64,000 nt of DNA from Denitrificimonas halotolerans (GTDB lineage Bacteria > Pseudomonadota > Gammaproteobacteria > Pseudomonadales > Pseudomonadaceae), in the NCBI RefSeq assembly GCF_034259425.1, contig NZ_JAXIVU010000013.1, positions 4,613 to 68,612 of the forward strand, given 5' to 3'. How positions within the stretch are numbered: the first letter of the stretch is position 1; every line of letters starts with the position of its first letter. Under the pieces are notes generated by a model that worked only from the letters and a program-made list of their open reading frames with translations, was not told the origin of the DNA and searched no databases. The position numbers were made by a program, and so were the translations under genes. Below, one piece after another: positions 52,829 to 61,792 of this stretch.

Positions 52829-54091
52829 ATGAATCTGACCGAATTAAAACAAAAACCCGTTGCCGAATTGCTAGAAATGGCTGAACAAATGGGCCTAGAC
52901 AACATGGCTCGTTCGCGCAAGCAAGATATTATTTTTTCACTCCTAAAGCGCCATGCGCGCGGTGGTGAAGAAATTACTGGTGACGGTGTACTCGAAATTT
53001 TACAAGATGGCTTTGGCTTTTTACGCTCAGCAGACTCTTCATACCTTGCTGGTCCGGATGATATTTATGTATCACCGAGTCAAATTCGTCGTTTTAACTT
53101 AAGAACAGGCGATACAATTACGGGCAAAATTCGTCCACCTAAAGATGGTGAGCGTTATTTTGCTTTGTTAAAAGTGGACGGTATTAATTTTGATCGTCCT
53201 GAAAACGCCCGTAATAAAATTCTTTTCGAAAACTTAACCCCTCTGTTCCCGAATAAACGTTTACTGATGGAAATTGGTAACGGCTCAACCGAGGATTTGA
53301 CGGGGCGAGTGATAGATTTAGCTGCACCTATTGGTAAAGGTCAGCGTGGTTTAATTGTGGCGCCGCCGAAAGCCGGTAAAACGATTATGTTGCAGAACAT
53401 TGCGTCGAATATCACACGCAATAATCCAGAGTGCCATTTAATTGTTTTGCTGATCGATGAGCGCCCTGAAGAAGTGACCGAAATGCAGCGTACTGTACGC
53501 GGCGAAGTGGTGGCTTCCACTTTCGATGAGCCACCAACTCGTCACGTGCAAGTGGCGGAAATGGTCATTGAAAAAGCTAAGCGTTTAGTTGAGCACAAAA
53601 AAGATGTCGTGATTTTACTGGACTCCATTACTCGTTTGGCCCGTGCTTACAACACGGTTATCCCTAGTTCCGGTAAAGTATTAACCGGTGGTGTGGACGC
53701 CCATGCGTTAGAAAAACCGAAACGTTTCTTTGGTGCAGCACGTAATATTGAAGAAGGCGGTTCTTTAACCATCATTGCTACCGCTCTGGTTGAGACCGGC
53801 TCAAAAATGGATGAAGTGATTTACGAAGAGTTTAAAGGAACCGGTAATATGGAGCTGCAACTGGAGCGCCGTATTGCGGAGAAGCGTGTATTCCCTGCGA
53901 TCAATATAAATCGCTCGGGAACTCGCCGTGAAGAACTCTTAACCACTGATGATGAGTTGCAGCGTATGTGGATTTTACGCAAGTTGTTGCATCCTATGGA
54001 TGAAACTGCAGCCATTGAGTTTTTGCTGGATAAGCTTAAAGATACGAAAACTAACGAAGAGTTTTTCATGTCAATGAAGCGCAGTAAATAA
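52829..54091 (+). CDS. rho: Transcription termination factor Rho
   Basis: Hexameric RNA helicase. It has 420 residues. The N-terminal RNA-binding domain is MNLTELKQKP to GFGFLRSADSSYLAGPDDIYVSPSQIRRF (in two adjoining parts). Walker A PPKAGKT is at 179-185, Walker B VVILLDSITRLARAYN near 260, and the Q-loop and R-loop regions are intact. It is nearly identical to Pseudomonas Rho throughout as far as I can tell. Expression in this family is autoregulated through premature termination in the leader. Confidence 0.98.
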   Translation: MNLTELKQKPVAELLEMAEQMGLDNMARSRKQDIIFSLLKRHARGGEEITGDGVLEILQDGFGFLRSADSSYLAGPDDIYVSPSQIRRFNLRTGDTITGKIRPPKDGERYFALLKVDGINFDRPENARNKILFENLTPLFPNKRLLMEIGNGSTEDLTGRVIDLAAPIGKGQRGLIVAPPKAGKTIMLQNIASNITRNNPECHLIVLLIDERPEEVTEMQRTVRGEVVASTFDEPPTRHVQVAEMVIEKAKRLVEHKKDVVILLDSITRLARAYNTVIPSSGKVLTGGVDAHALEKPKRFFGAARNIEEGGSLTIIATALVETGSKMDEVIYEEFKGTGNMELQLERRIAEKRVFPAININRSGTRREELLTTDDELQRMWILRKLLHPMDETAAIEFLLDKLKDTKTNEEFFMSMKRSK

Positions 54092-54174
54092 CCCACGTTT
54101 AGTATCAAAGCCATGGGCTGGATAACGCACTTACGCCCGTCCAGCCCAGTGCTTGATCTGCTACGGATAACATC

Positions 54175-55641
54175 ATGCAATATACTGATCTTCGAGACTT
54201 CATCCGCGGCCTTGAGCAGCGTGGTGAGCTCAAGCGCGTTCAAGCCTCCGTCTCCCCTATTTTAGAAATGACAGAAATTTGTGATCGTACCTTGCGTAAA
54301 GGCGGTCCTGCTTTGCTGTTTGAAAATCCTACGGGTTTTTCCATGCCAGTGTTGGGTAACTTATTCGGTACACCTGAACGCGTGGCTTTAGGTATGGGCG
54401 CTGAGAGTACCAGTGAGTTGCGTGAGATTGGTAAGCTATTGGCTGCTTTAAAAGAGCCTGAGCCCCCTAAAGGCTTTAAGGATGCTTGGAACAAGCTTCC
54501 GATGTTTAAAAAAGTCTTGGCCATGGCCCCTAAAGTGCGTAAAGATGCGGCCTGCCAAGCAGTGATCATCGAAGGTGAGGATGTCGACCTTACTTCCTTG
54601 CCCATTCAAACCTGTTGGCCAGGTGATGCCGCACCTTTGATTACTTGGGGCTTAACTATCACTAAAGGGCCTAATAAAGAACGGCAAAACTTAGGTATTT
54701 ATCGTCAACAAGTACTGGGTCGCAACAAAGTAATTATGCGTTGGCTCAGTCACCGAGGTGGTGCTTTAGATTTTCGTGAGTGGTGCGAAAAATACCCAGG
54801 CCGCCCCTACCCTGTTGCTGTGGCTTTAGGTGCTGACCCTGCCACTATTTTAGGCGCTGTAACGCCCGTGCCTGATACTTTGTCTGAGTATGCTTTTGCC
54901 GGTTTGTTACGTGGTTCACGTACTGAGCTCGTAAAGGCTATTGGCAGTGATTTACAGGTGCCTGCTAGTGCAGAAATTGTTTTAGAAGGCCATATTTATC
55001 CTGGTGAAATGGCGGATGAAGGTCCTTATGGTGACCATACGGGCTACTATAATGAGATTGATAGTTTCCCTGTATTTACCGTTGAACGTATTACACAGCG
55101 TCAAGATGCGATTTACCACAGTACATATACAGGCCGCCCACCGGATGAGCCTGCTATTTTAGGTGTGGCACTGAATGAAGTTTTTGTGCCGATACTGCAA
55201 AAGCAATTTCCAGAAATTATCGATTTTTACTTACCACCAGAAGGTTGTTCTTACCGTATGGCGGTGGTTACCATTAAGAAGCAATACCCAGGTCACGCGA
55301 AGCGTGTGATGCTCGGCGTCTGGAGCTTCTTACGTCAATTTATGTACACTAAATTTGTTATTGTCACTGATGATGATGTCAATGCACGGGATTGGAATGA
55401 TGTGATTTGGGCAATTACCACACGTATGGATCCAAGCCGTGACACAGTATTAATCGATAATACGCCAATTGATTATTTAGATTTTGCCTCTCCTGTTTCT
55501 GGTTTAGGTAGCAAAATGGGGTTGGATGCAACCAACAAGTGGCCGAGCGAAACAGATCGAGAATGGGGTCGTGTGATCGAGCAAGATCCCGGTGTAAAAG
55601 CACGAGTGGACGCGATGTGGTCTGAGTTGGGCATCGATTAA
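54175..55641 (+). CDS. ubiD: 4-hydroxy-3-polyprenylbenzoate decarboxylase UbiD
   Basis: Prenyl-FMN-dependent decarboxylase of ubiquinone synthesis. It has 488 residues. Motifs are MQYTDLRDFIRGLEQRGELKRV, NLGIYRQQVLGRNKVIMRW (cofactor and metal site), the catalytic ERxxE-like region DEGPYGDHTGYYNE, and PPEGCSYRMAVVTIKKQYPG. It starts 83 bases after rho. Confidence 0.96.
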   Translation: MQYTDLRDFIRGLEQRGELKRVQASVSPILEMTEICDRTLRKGGPALLFENPTGFSMPVLGNLFGTPERVALGMGAESTSELREIGKLLAALKEPEPPKGFKDAWNKLPMFKKVLAMAPKVRKDAACQAVIIEGEDVDLTSLPIQTCWPGDAAPLITWGLTITKGPNKERQNLGIYRQQVLGRNKVIMRWLSHRGGALDFREWCEKYPGRPYPVAVALGADPATILGAVTPVPDTLSEYAFAGLLRGSRTELVKAIGSDLQVPASAEIVLEGHIYPGEMADEGPYGDHTGYYNEIDSFPVFTVERITQRQDAIYHSTYTGRPPDEPAILGVALNEVFVPILQKQFPEIIDFYLPPEGCSYRMAVVTIKKQYPGHAKRVMLGVWSFLRQFMYTKFVIVTDDDVNARDWNDVIWAITTRMDPSRDTVLIDNTPIDYLDFASPVSGLGSKMGLDATNKWPSETDREWGRVIEQDPGVKARVDAMWSELGID

Positions 55642-55694
55642 AAGCAGCGATCTATGGATTGCTGAGCAATGTATATAAAGGAAATAGGTTACGC

Positions 55695-56447
55695 ATGACT
55701 GTCACATTATCGCCTTCAGAGCATGATATTGAGGTGTTGCCAACAATTAAAGTGGCATGCCAATTGGTCAGTGTCACACCTTTAGGTGCTGATGTCTTTT
55801 CTGTTCATTTGCGTTTACCTGAAGAGCAGATGGTTGCTTATCATGCAGGTCAATATATGTTGCTAGAACGGGAAAATGGTCAGTGGAGTGCTTTTTCGAT
55901 TGCTTCTGCTCCACAGCAGGGCCGTGATTTAGAGCTACATATTTTAGCCCGTGATGCAGCTCCAGTGGCGCTTTTGCAGCAGCTGCAGAAAGATGGGGTA
56001 GCCCAAGTGCAAATGCCTCTGGGGGCCGTGCATTTGTCAGGCGCTGATGAGCGTCCGTTATTACTCATTGCAGCTGGTACAGGGATGGCTCAAGTGCAGA
56101 GTATTATTGAAGATTGTCGTGCGCGCGATTTTCGTTTGCCGATTCATATTTACTGGGGTGCACGGGTTGCTGATGACTTTTACACTCTAACAAAATGTTC
56201 AGATTGGACAGCCATGCCCAATGTTCATTTTCACCAGATTGTCAGTGAGGATAGTGGTTGGGAGGGACGCACTGGTTTGCTTTATGAAGCAGTGTGCAGT
56301 GATATTGAACATCTATCGGACTATCGCGTGATTGTCAGTGGTTCTCCAGCCATGGTTTACGCGACATTGGACGCCTTAGTGGCAGCTGGTATGCAGGAAG
56401 AACAAATGCTTTCTGATGTTTTTGCCTATGCTCCACGAGAAAAGTAG
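55695..56447 (+). CDS. NAD(P)H-flavin reductase-like oxidoreductase
   Basis: A 250-residue protein of the ferredoxin-NADP reductase fold without an iron-sulfur domain. The FAD-binding barrel has YHAGQYMLLERENGQWSAFSIASAP (flavin-binding S-x-A-S region). The NAD-binding half has LLLIAAGTGMAQVQSII and IHIYWGARVADDFY, then a C-terminal VSGSPAMVYATLDALVAAG. The ATG at 55695 is preferred over an upstream TTG. Its place directly after ubiD suggests it may supply reduced FMN for prenyl-FMN or act in ubiquinone metabolism, which is inference. Confidence 0.85.
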   Translation: MTVTLSPSEHDIEVLPTIKVACQLVSVTPLGADVFSVHLRLPEEQMVAYHAGQYMLLERENGQWSAFSIASAPQQGRDLELHILARDAAPVALLQQLQKDGVAQVQMPLGAVHLSGADERPLLLIAAGTGMAQVQSIIEDCRARDFRLPIHIYWGARVADDFYTLTKCSDWTAMPNVHFHQIVSEDSGWEGRTGLLYEAVCSDIEHLSDYRVIVSGSPAMVYATLDALVAAGMQEEQMLSDVFAYAPREK

Positions 56448-56517
56448 TTCCATCTACAGTACATCAGTTTCAGCAGTCTAGAGTGACGTTCCCACTGGGT
56501 TCAAGGTTAGGTTAGAG

Positions 56518-57039
56518 TCAAGAACAAGCCAGTTGCTCGCGAGCCAATAACTCACGTTTACGTTCTACACCCCATCGGTAGCCAGAAATACTGCCATCGG
56601 CTCGTAAAATACGGTGACAAGGAATCGCTAATGCCAATGGATTAGCTGCGCAAGCATTCGCTACCGCACGCACTGCTGAAGGTTTATGTAGTAGCTCTGC
56701 TACATCGGTATAACTTAGTGTATGTCCTACTGGGATACTGCGCAAAACCGACCACACCTGTTGTTGAAAGGCACTACCCTGAATATCTAAACGAAAATTT
56801 AAGGGCGTTTGTGGGTTTTCTAAAAAGTTAGTTAGGTTTTTTAACAGTGCTGCGAGGCCTTGAGTATTGTTTTGCAACTGTGCTTTAGGAAAACGCTGTG
56901 CTAAATCCGTATACAAGTCCGCTACAGAATCGCCTAGTAAAATTGCACAAACACCTTGTTTACTGCGCGCCACTAAAATAGCGGCAAAATCAGTTTCAGT
57001 AGTGTCAAACTCGATATGAAGTAAAGATGAAGCTGGCAT
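56518..57039 (-). CDS. ogt: Methylated-DNA-protein-cysteine methyltransferase
   Basis: Suicide repair protein for O6-methylguanine. It has 173 residues. The acceptor cysteine is Cys141 in IPCHRIL. The helix-turn-helix region FQQQVWSVLRSIPVGHTLSYTDVA and the motif GYRWGVERKRELL are typical. An N-terminal ribonuclease-H-like domain is present. It lacks the Ada zinc/AraC part, so it is constitutive-type Ogt rather than Ada. Confidence 0.93.
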   Translation of the reverse strand: MPASSLLHIEFDTTETDFAAILVARSKQGVCAILLGDSVADLYTDLAQRFPKAQLQNNTQGLAALLKNLTNFLENPQTPLNFRLDIQGSAFQQQVWSVLRSIPVGHTLSYTDVAELLHKPSAVRAVANACAANPLALAIPCHRILRADGSISGYRWGVERKRELLAREQLACS

Positions 57040-57289
57040 ATAAGCTCCTTGCGTTCAAGCGATTGTAAGGGGATCACCGAGTTCTGAAAGAATATTTTAA
57101 AGCTCAGCGGTGTACGTTCAGCAAGGGTTGTTGGGCAATTTTCTCCCCATATTCAGTCATATTGATGACACTAAAGTAGATCAATCTAGGAAGACTGCCA
57201 AGTTATTCATGATTGCGCTAAAATAACAAGTTTACTTAAGCACTGAAGTTTGGGTGGCTTGTCACTTGATTAATCGGAGTAGAATAGCA

Positions 57290-57457
57290 ATGAGCGAGAA
57301 ACCAACACCACCAGAAGATTATGAGTGCTGCCAAAGCGAATGTTCCCCCTGTGTGTGGGATATCTATTATGATGAAATGGATGTGTGGCGTGCTGAGCAA
57401 GCCGAGTTAAAAGCCAAAGCAGAGCAGCTGGCTAAGGATGCCGGCGAGCCTAAATAG
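57290..57457 (+). CDS. Small oxidoreductase-like domain protein (PF09791-type)
   Basis: A 55-residue protein with the cysteine cluster CCQSECSPCVWDIYYDE at about residues 14-30, typical of the short oxidoreductase-like proteins of proteobacteria, followed by a charged helix. The ATG at 57290 is preceded by CGGAGTA. Function is unknown. The spacing of the four cysteines suggests metal binding. Confidence 0.75.
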   Translation: MSEKPTPPEDYECCQSECSPCVWDIYYDEMDVWRAEQAELKAKAEQLAKDAGEPK

Positions 57458-57556
57458 CAACTTCTAAATTTAGGCTAGGCGCATGATGTACATCGTACAA
57501 GAGCAGATGGATAGCTCCATAGATGATGTGGTACAGCGTGCTCGCCTATGGTTACC

Positions 57557-57679
57557 TTGACACCCTCCCTGACCTAAAGAAAGCGGACTCCTGCGGCTGA
57601 ACGGCCATATTCGACCGCGAGAATGTTTTGCGTCTGCGATCCATCCTCGCAATAAAACACGAGGCTTTTTGCGATTTTG
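57557..57679 (-). mobile_element. 123-bp relic of the tnpB element (both ends, no gene)
   Basis: Reading the minus strand, the left end CAAAATCGC follows TTAC (57680-57683 on plus), and GAGGATGGAT and CGCAGACGC follow. It then joins directly to the tnpB 3' end (AACATTCTCGCGGTCGAA) and a decayed right-end hairpin ending GGGTGTCAA at 57557. Almost the whole element is deleted, leaving a miniature derivative. It lies 74 bases upstream of nhaD. Confidence 0.75.
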
Positions 57680-57752
57680 GTAAAATATTGTCTCCTAGAT
57701 ATGCGTTTTTCATCTGAAAAAGGACTACACTTTTTCACCTTTATTGATTGGC

Positions 57753-58997
57753 ATGCTGGTGACTGAAATGGAAACGGCTTTACTGGTTCTATCATTTTTG
57801 GGTTTTTTATCGATTGTGGTTGAAGACTTCACTAAAATTGATAAAGCCAAGACAACATTATTTTTCGGCACCTTGGTGTGGGTGCTGTACTTCATTGCCC
57901 CACCGAACGGGTTTACTACACCTGAGTTGATGCATTCACTCAATGAAAACCTACTTGAAATTGCTACGCTTTGGTTGTTTCTAATGGCAGCCATGACTTT
58001 TGTTGCTTATGTCTCACATAAAGGCGTTATTGATGGCATTGTGAATCGTTTAATGCCCACTCATATGAGCGAGCGACGTTTAATGTTGGTCACTGGACTG
58101 TTTGCTTTTGCTTTCTCTTCTATGGCCGATAATATTACTGCCACGCTGGTTTGTATTACTGTGCTTGTGAGTTTAAATCTGAGTACGGATAAGCTACTGC
58201 GTTACATTGTTTTAGTGGTCTTTGCAGTGAATTCAGGGGGGGCTGCTTTGATTACTGGTGATGTGACCACCTTGATGATCTTCTTGGCAGGCAAAGTAAA
58301 AATTGCAGATTTGATTTTGTTAAGTTTACCGGCGCTGACGGCAGTCCTGTTTCTTTCGTTTGCTTTGTCTTGGTCGCTTAAAGGGCAAGTCGTTTTAGTC
58401 AAACGTGAGGTTATTATTCCGACGGGTGACCGCATTATCGCTGGGCTATTTTTAGCTACTATTATTGGCACCATCGCGGCGAATGTGGCTTTTGGTATAC
58501 CACCGGTTTTGTCTTTCTTGTTTGGCTTAGCTCTGATGTTTATGGCGGTGCACTTTCTCAATAAAGATGAGCCGATATTAGAGTATGTACGTAAAATTGA
58601 GTTCGATACCCTTTTGTTTTTCTTGGGGGTCTTACTGTTGGTGGGGATGCTGAAAGAGCTGAATGTATTAGAGCACTTCCCTACTCTATATGAGAAGCTT
58701 CCTGTCATCGTGGCTAACTATTCAGTCGGTTTATTCTCGGCCTTAATTGATAACGTGCCTTTGACTGCTGCTTTACTAAAGTCCGGTATTGAAATGAGTA
58801 AAGGTGAATGGTTGACCCTAACCTACTCTGTGGGTGTGGGGGGATCGTTATTGGCGATCGGTTCTGCTGCCGGTGTGGTTGCTATGAGTAAAATTCCAGC
58901 GCTGAGCTTTATTGCTTACTTGCGTTATTTTGGTTATTTGCTCATGGCTTATAGTGTAGGTTTTCTTGCTGTGGTGGCAATCAGCTACTTACTTTAA
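57753..58997 (+). CDS. nhaD: Na+/H+ antiporter NhaD
   Basis: A roughly 414-residue ion-transporter superfamily protein with about 12 hydrophobic segments. Typical NhaD blocks are ALLVLSFLGFLSIVVEDFTKIDK near the N-terminus, FAFSSMADNITATLVCIT with conserved Asp and Asn in the transport path, VNSGGAALITGDVTTLMIF, and the mirror repeat SALIDNVPLTAALLKSG. It exports sodium in exchange for protons. The start is uncertain: ATG at 57753 or 57768, neither with a strong ribosome-binding site. The element relic at 57557-57679 lies just upstream. Confidence 0.9.
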   Translation: MLVTEMETALLVLSFLGFLSIVVEDFTKIDKAKTTLFFGTLVWVLYFIAPPNGFTTPELMHSLNENLLEIATLWLFLMAAMTFVAYVSHKGVIDGIVNRLMPTHMSERRLMLVTGLFAFAFSSMADNITATLVCITVLVSLNLSTDKLLRYIVLVVFAVNSGGAALITGDVTTLMIFLAGKVKIADLILLSLPALTAVLFLSFALSWSLKGQVVLVKREVIIPTGDRIIAGLFLATIIGTIAANVAFGIPPVLSFLFGLALMFMAVHFLNKDEPILEYVRKIEFDTLLFFLGVLLLVGMLKELNVLEHFPTLYEKLPVIVANYSVGLFSALIDNVPLTAALLKSGIEMSKGEWLTLTYSVGVGGSLLAIGSAAGVVAMSKIPALSFIAYLRYFGYLLMAYSVGFLAVVAISYLL

Positions 58998-59016
58998 GTG
59001 TATTTTTTAGCCCTCT

Positions 59017-59046
59017 AAGCCAGCGCGTGAACGCTGGCTTTTTTTT
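59017..59046 (+). terminator. Rho-independent terminator of nhaD
   Basis: AAGCCAGCG and CGCTGGCTT form a 9-bp stem with a 6-base loop, followed by at least six more T residues, 20 bases after the nhaD stop. Confidence 0.92.
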
Positions 59047-59180
59047 GTCTAGATAAAACTGCTTTGTAAAGAATTGTTAAGAGGTCAGTAAAGAATGGGA
59101 TTTTTCTCAGTGAATTAATAGACTCATAAGTACAAAAATAGCGGTCTAGACTTTTTCAATAATAAAAATAAGGAGTTTTT

Positions 59181-60056
59181 ATGAGCCAGTTCGTGCAAGC
59201 GCTGACGATATCAGCGGCTGATGGCTATCCCCTTCAGGCCTTACTGTATGAGGCCCAAAGTGAGTTGAAAGGTCATCTCATAGTGGCAAATGCGACGGGT
59301 GTTGCACAGCGTTTTTATCGCCGTTTTGCTGAGTACGCGAGTCGTCAAGGTTTTACCGTGTTGACCTTTGATTACCGTGGTGTGGGTCTATCAGCTCCTC
59401 GAAACCTGAAAGATTTTGAGATGGATTTTGCAGATTGGGGGCAGTTAGATTTAGCGGCAGTGGTGGATTACATGCACTGCGATGAGCACCCGTTATTCTT
59501 AGTTGGACATTCTTATGGTGGGCATGCTTTAGGCTTGCTGCCAAATCACGATAAGGTCAGTCGTTGCTTTACTGTAGGCACAGGTTCAGGTTGGTATGGT
59601 TGGATGCCATTAGCAGAACGTTTAAAAGTACAGTTAATGTGGAGTGTGGTTTTTCCACCGTTGGTGGCTTGGAAAGGGTATTTACCATGGAAAATGTTAG
59701 GTATGGGCGAAGATATGCCTTTGGGTGTATATCGACAATGGAAGCGCTGGTGTGGGATGCCCTATTATTTTTTTGACGATCCTTTAGTTCGAGAAACTAG
59801 AAAGCAACAGTTTGCCCAAGTGCGCACAGAAATCACCGCAGCAGTGGCCCTTGATGATCTGTGGGCACTGCCAAGATCCCGTGATGCATTTATGCAGTTT
59901 TACAGTGGTGCTCAGGTCATTCGACGTGATGTTGACCCTAAAGAATTGAATCTTAAATTCGGTGCGATTGGCCATATGGGGTATTTTCGTCCGGTGGCGC
60001 AGCCATTTTGGGATGAAATTTTGGGGTGGTTTACAGCATTTAATGCTGTACATTAA
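59181..60056 (+). CDS. Alpha/beta hydrolase (serine aminopeptidase-like)
   Basis: A 291-residue alpha/beta-hydrolase. The nucleophile elbow GHSYGGHA places the serine at residue 111. The oxyanion region is LIVANATGVAQRFYRRFAEY and the block FDYRGVGLSAPRNL follows. The C-terminal KFGAIGHMGYFRP supplies the likely catalytic His. GGAG lies 7 bases before the ATG. The substrate is unknown. The gene is flanked by independent transporter genes. Confidence 0.83.
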   Translation: MSQFVQALTISAADGYPLQALLYEAQSELKGHLIVANATGVAQRFYRRFAEYASRQGFTVLTFDYRGVGLSAPRNLKDFEMDFADWGQLDLAAVVDYMHCDEHPLFLVGHSYGGHALGLLPNHDKVSRCFTVGTGSGWYGWMPLAERLKVQLMWSVVFPPLVAWKGYLPWKMLGMGEDMPLGVYRQWKRWCGMPYYFFDDPLVRETRKQQFAQVRTEITAAVALDDLWALPRSRDAFMQFYSGAQVIRRDVDPKELNLKFGAIGHMGYFRPVAQPFWDEILGWFTAFNAVH

Positions 60057-60273
60057 CTAGAAGTGGAGCTGTAATCAGCCCTGAATGGTTGTTTTTTAAC
60101 CAAGTTAGGGTGTGTTGATGCTCTTGAGACAATTAAAGGTTCACACTTGTAGCATTGGCACTTAAGCTGAGCGGCCTTGAACCAGACATACTTTAATCTG
60201 ACCGAGCTATAAGGTGTGATTAATTTATAAAACGGATCTGAGCAGTGTTGCACTGCACCAGTACGGAGTCTTT

Positions 60274-61518
60274 ATGAGCGAGAATTTTGTTGTGGTTTTG
60301 AACAGTTATTACACCTTAATTGCTGCCACAGTGGTATTACTGGTTGGGCGAGTTTTAGTAAAGCGTATTGCTGTTTTAGCTAAGTTTAATATTCCTGAAC
60401 CTGTTGTAGGTGGTTTAATTGCTGCTTTATTGGTTTTAATTTTTCATCAGATCAATGGTTTTTCTATTCAGATTGAAAAAGGTCTGCAAGATGGCTTTAT
60501 GCTGATGTTTTTTGCTTCGATTGGTTTAAGTGCGGACTTTAAGCGCTTAAAGTCTGGTGGACTCCCGTTGGTTTTGTTTACCTCAATCGTTGCTGGTTTT
60601 ATTGTGGTGCAAAATATTGTCGGGATCAGTTTAGCGAGCTTACTCGGTTTACCACCGTTAACAGGACTGATTACAGGCTCAATGACTTTAGTCGGTGGAC
60701 ATGGTACCGCAGCGGGTTGGGGGCAGATCTTTGAAAGTGATTTTGGCATTCAAGGCGCTGTCGTTTTAGGCATGGCCTGTGCTACTTTCGGACTGGTTTG
60801 CGGTGGTTTAATTGGTGGTCCCGTAGCGCGTCGCCTGATGAAGAAAGTAACCATTCCGGAGCATGCTCAAAATACAACGGAGAGCGTTGAAGTCGGGCCT
60901 AAAATTGTTTTTGAACAGCCGCAACAGCAACGTATTATTACTGCTGATTCAGCAGTGGAAACATTGGCTTTATTTGCTATTTGTTTGGCTAGTGCTTCAT
61001 TTTTATCGAACTTTATGGCGGAACACTTTGGTGACTCGAACTTTGTTATTCCAACTTTCGTGTGGGCATTGGCATCAGGGGTTGTGGTGCGTAATGTGTT
61101 AACAAAATTCTTTAAAGTGACGATTTTTGATCGCAGTGTAGACGTCTTTGGCAATGTATCGTTATCGTTGTTTTTAGCGATGGCGTTACTGAGTCTTGAA
61201 TTATGGATGATTAAAGATTTAGCGATTCCTTTAATTGTTATTTTAAGTGTACAAGCTGTATTGCTAGTTTTATTTGCAGTTTTTGTGGTCTTTCGTGTAA
61301 TGGGTAAAGATTATGACGCTGCAGTTTTAGCTGGTGGATTCTGTGGATTTGGTATGGGAGCAACACCGACTGCAGTAGCGAATATGCAAGCAGTGACAGA
61401 CCGTTTTGGGCCGTCTCATAAGGCGTTTTTAATTGTGCCTATGGTCGGTGCATTCTTTGTCGATATTATTAACGCGACAGTATTATCGGCGATCACATCG
61501 TTGCCGTTTTTGAATTGA
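60274..61518 (+). CDS. gltS: Sodium/glutamate symporter GltS
   Basis: A 414-residue inner-membrane transporter with two inverted repeats of about five helices. Conserved segments are FNIPEPVVGGLIAAL, GLLPxTG-like TGSMTLVGGHGTAAGW and the matching second-half loop GGFCGFGMGATPTAVANMQAV, which form the re-entrant substrate and sodium site. It starts with ATG after CGGAG. It is the only amino-acid transporter in the window. Confidence 0.95.
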   Translation: MSENFVVVLNSYYTLIAATVVLLVGRVLVKRIAVLAKFNIPEPVVGGLIAALLVLIFHQINGFSIQIEKGLQDGFMLMFFASIGLSADFKRLKSGGLPLVLFTSIVAGFIVVQNIVGISLASLLGLPPLTGLITGSMTLVGGHGTAAGWGQIFESDFGIQGAVVLGMACATFGLVCGGLIGGPVARRLMKKVTIPEHAQNTTESVEVGPKIVFEQPQQQRIITADSAVETLALFAICLASASFLSNFMAEHFGDSNFVIPTFVWALASGVVVRNVLTKFFKVTIFDRSVDVFGNVSLSLFLAMALLSLELWMIKDLAIPLIVILSVQAVLLVLFAVFVVFRVMGKDYDAAVLAGGFCGFGMGATPTAVANMQAVTDRFGPSHKAFLIVPMVGAFFVDIINATVLSAITSLPFLN

Positions 61519-61537
61519 TCTAAGTAGACCTGTGCTG

Positions 61538-61790
61538 CTATCGATTTTTATACTTTTAGTGTGAAGATCGATAGCAAGGGTTGCACAAGCAGCCCTTAAT
61601 AGGCTGTTAAAGTCTTTGTAGTAGGGGCTGGGGCTGGTACTTCAATGTAGTGGTAAAGGTCAAGACTGTATCGGTATTGATCTAGACTGAACGGATACGG
61701 TCACCTGCTCCGATGGCGTCCAAGCTGGACGCTTCTACCATGGCCTGGAAGAGAAACCGGCTATCGCGTAACGGGCTAGGAACAAAAACT
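61538..61790 (+). mobile_element. Decayed tnpB element relic
   Basis: Left-end-like sequence (ACTTTTAGTG, GATCGATAGCAAGGG, GCACAAGCAGCCC, TTAATAGGCTGTTAAAGTC) is joined to a decayed inner tnpB segment. That segment matches TACTTCAATGTAGTGGT, TATCGGTATTGATCT and CACCTGCTCCGATGGC, then CTTCTACCATGGCCTGGAAG. The frame is broken many times and no right end is visible. The araC-type gene's stop codon directly abuts it, so the relic may also be truncated by that side. Confidence 0.75.
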
Positions 61791-61792
61791 AA

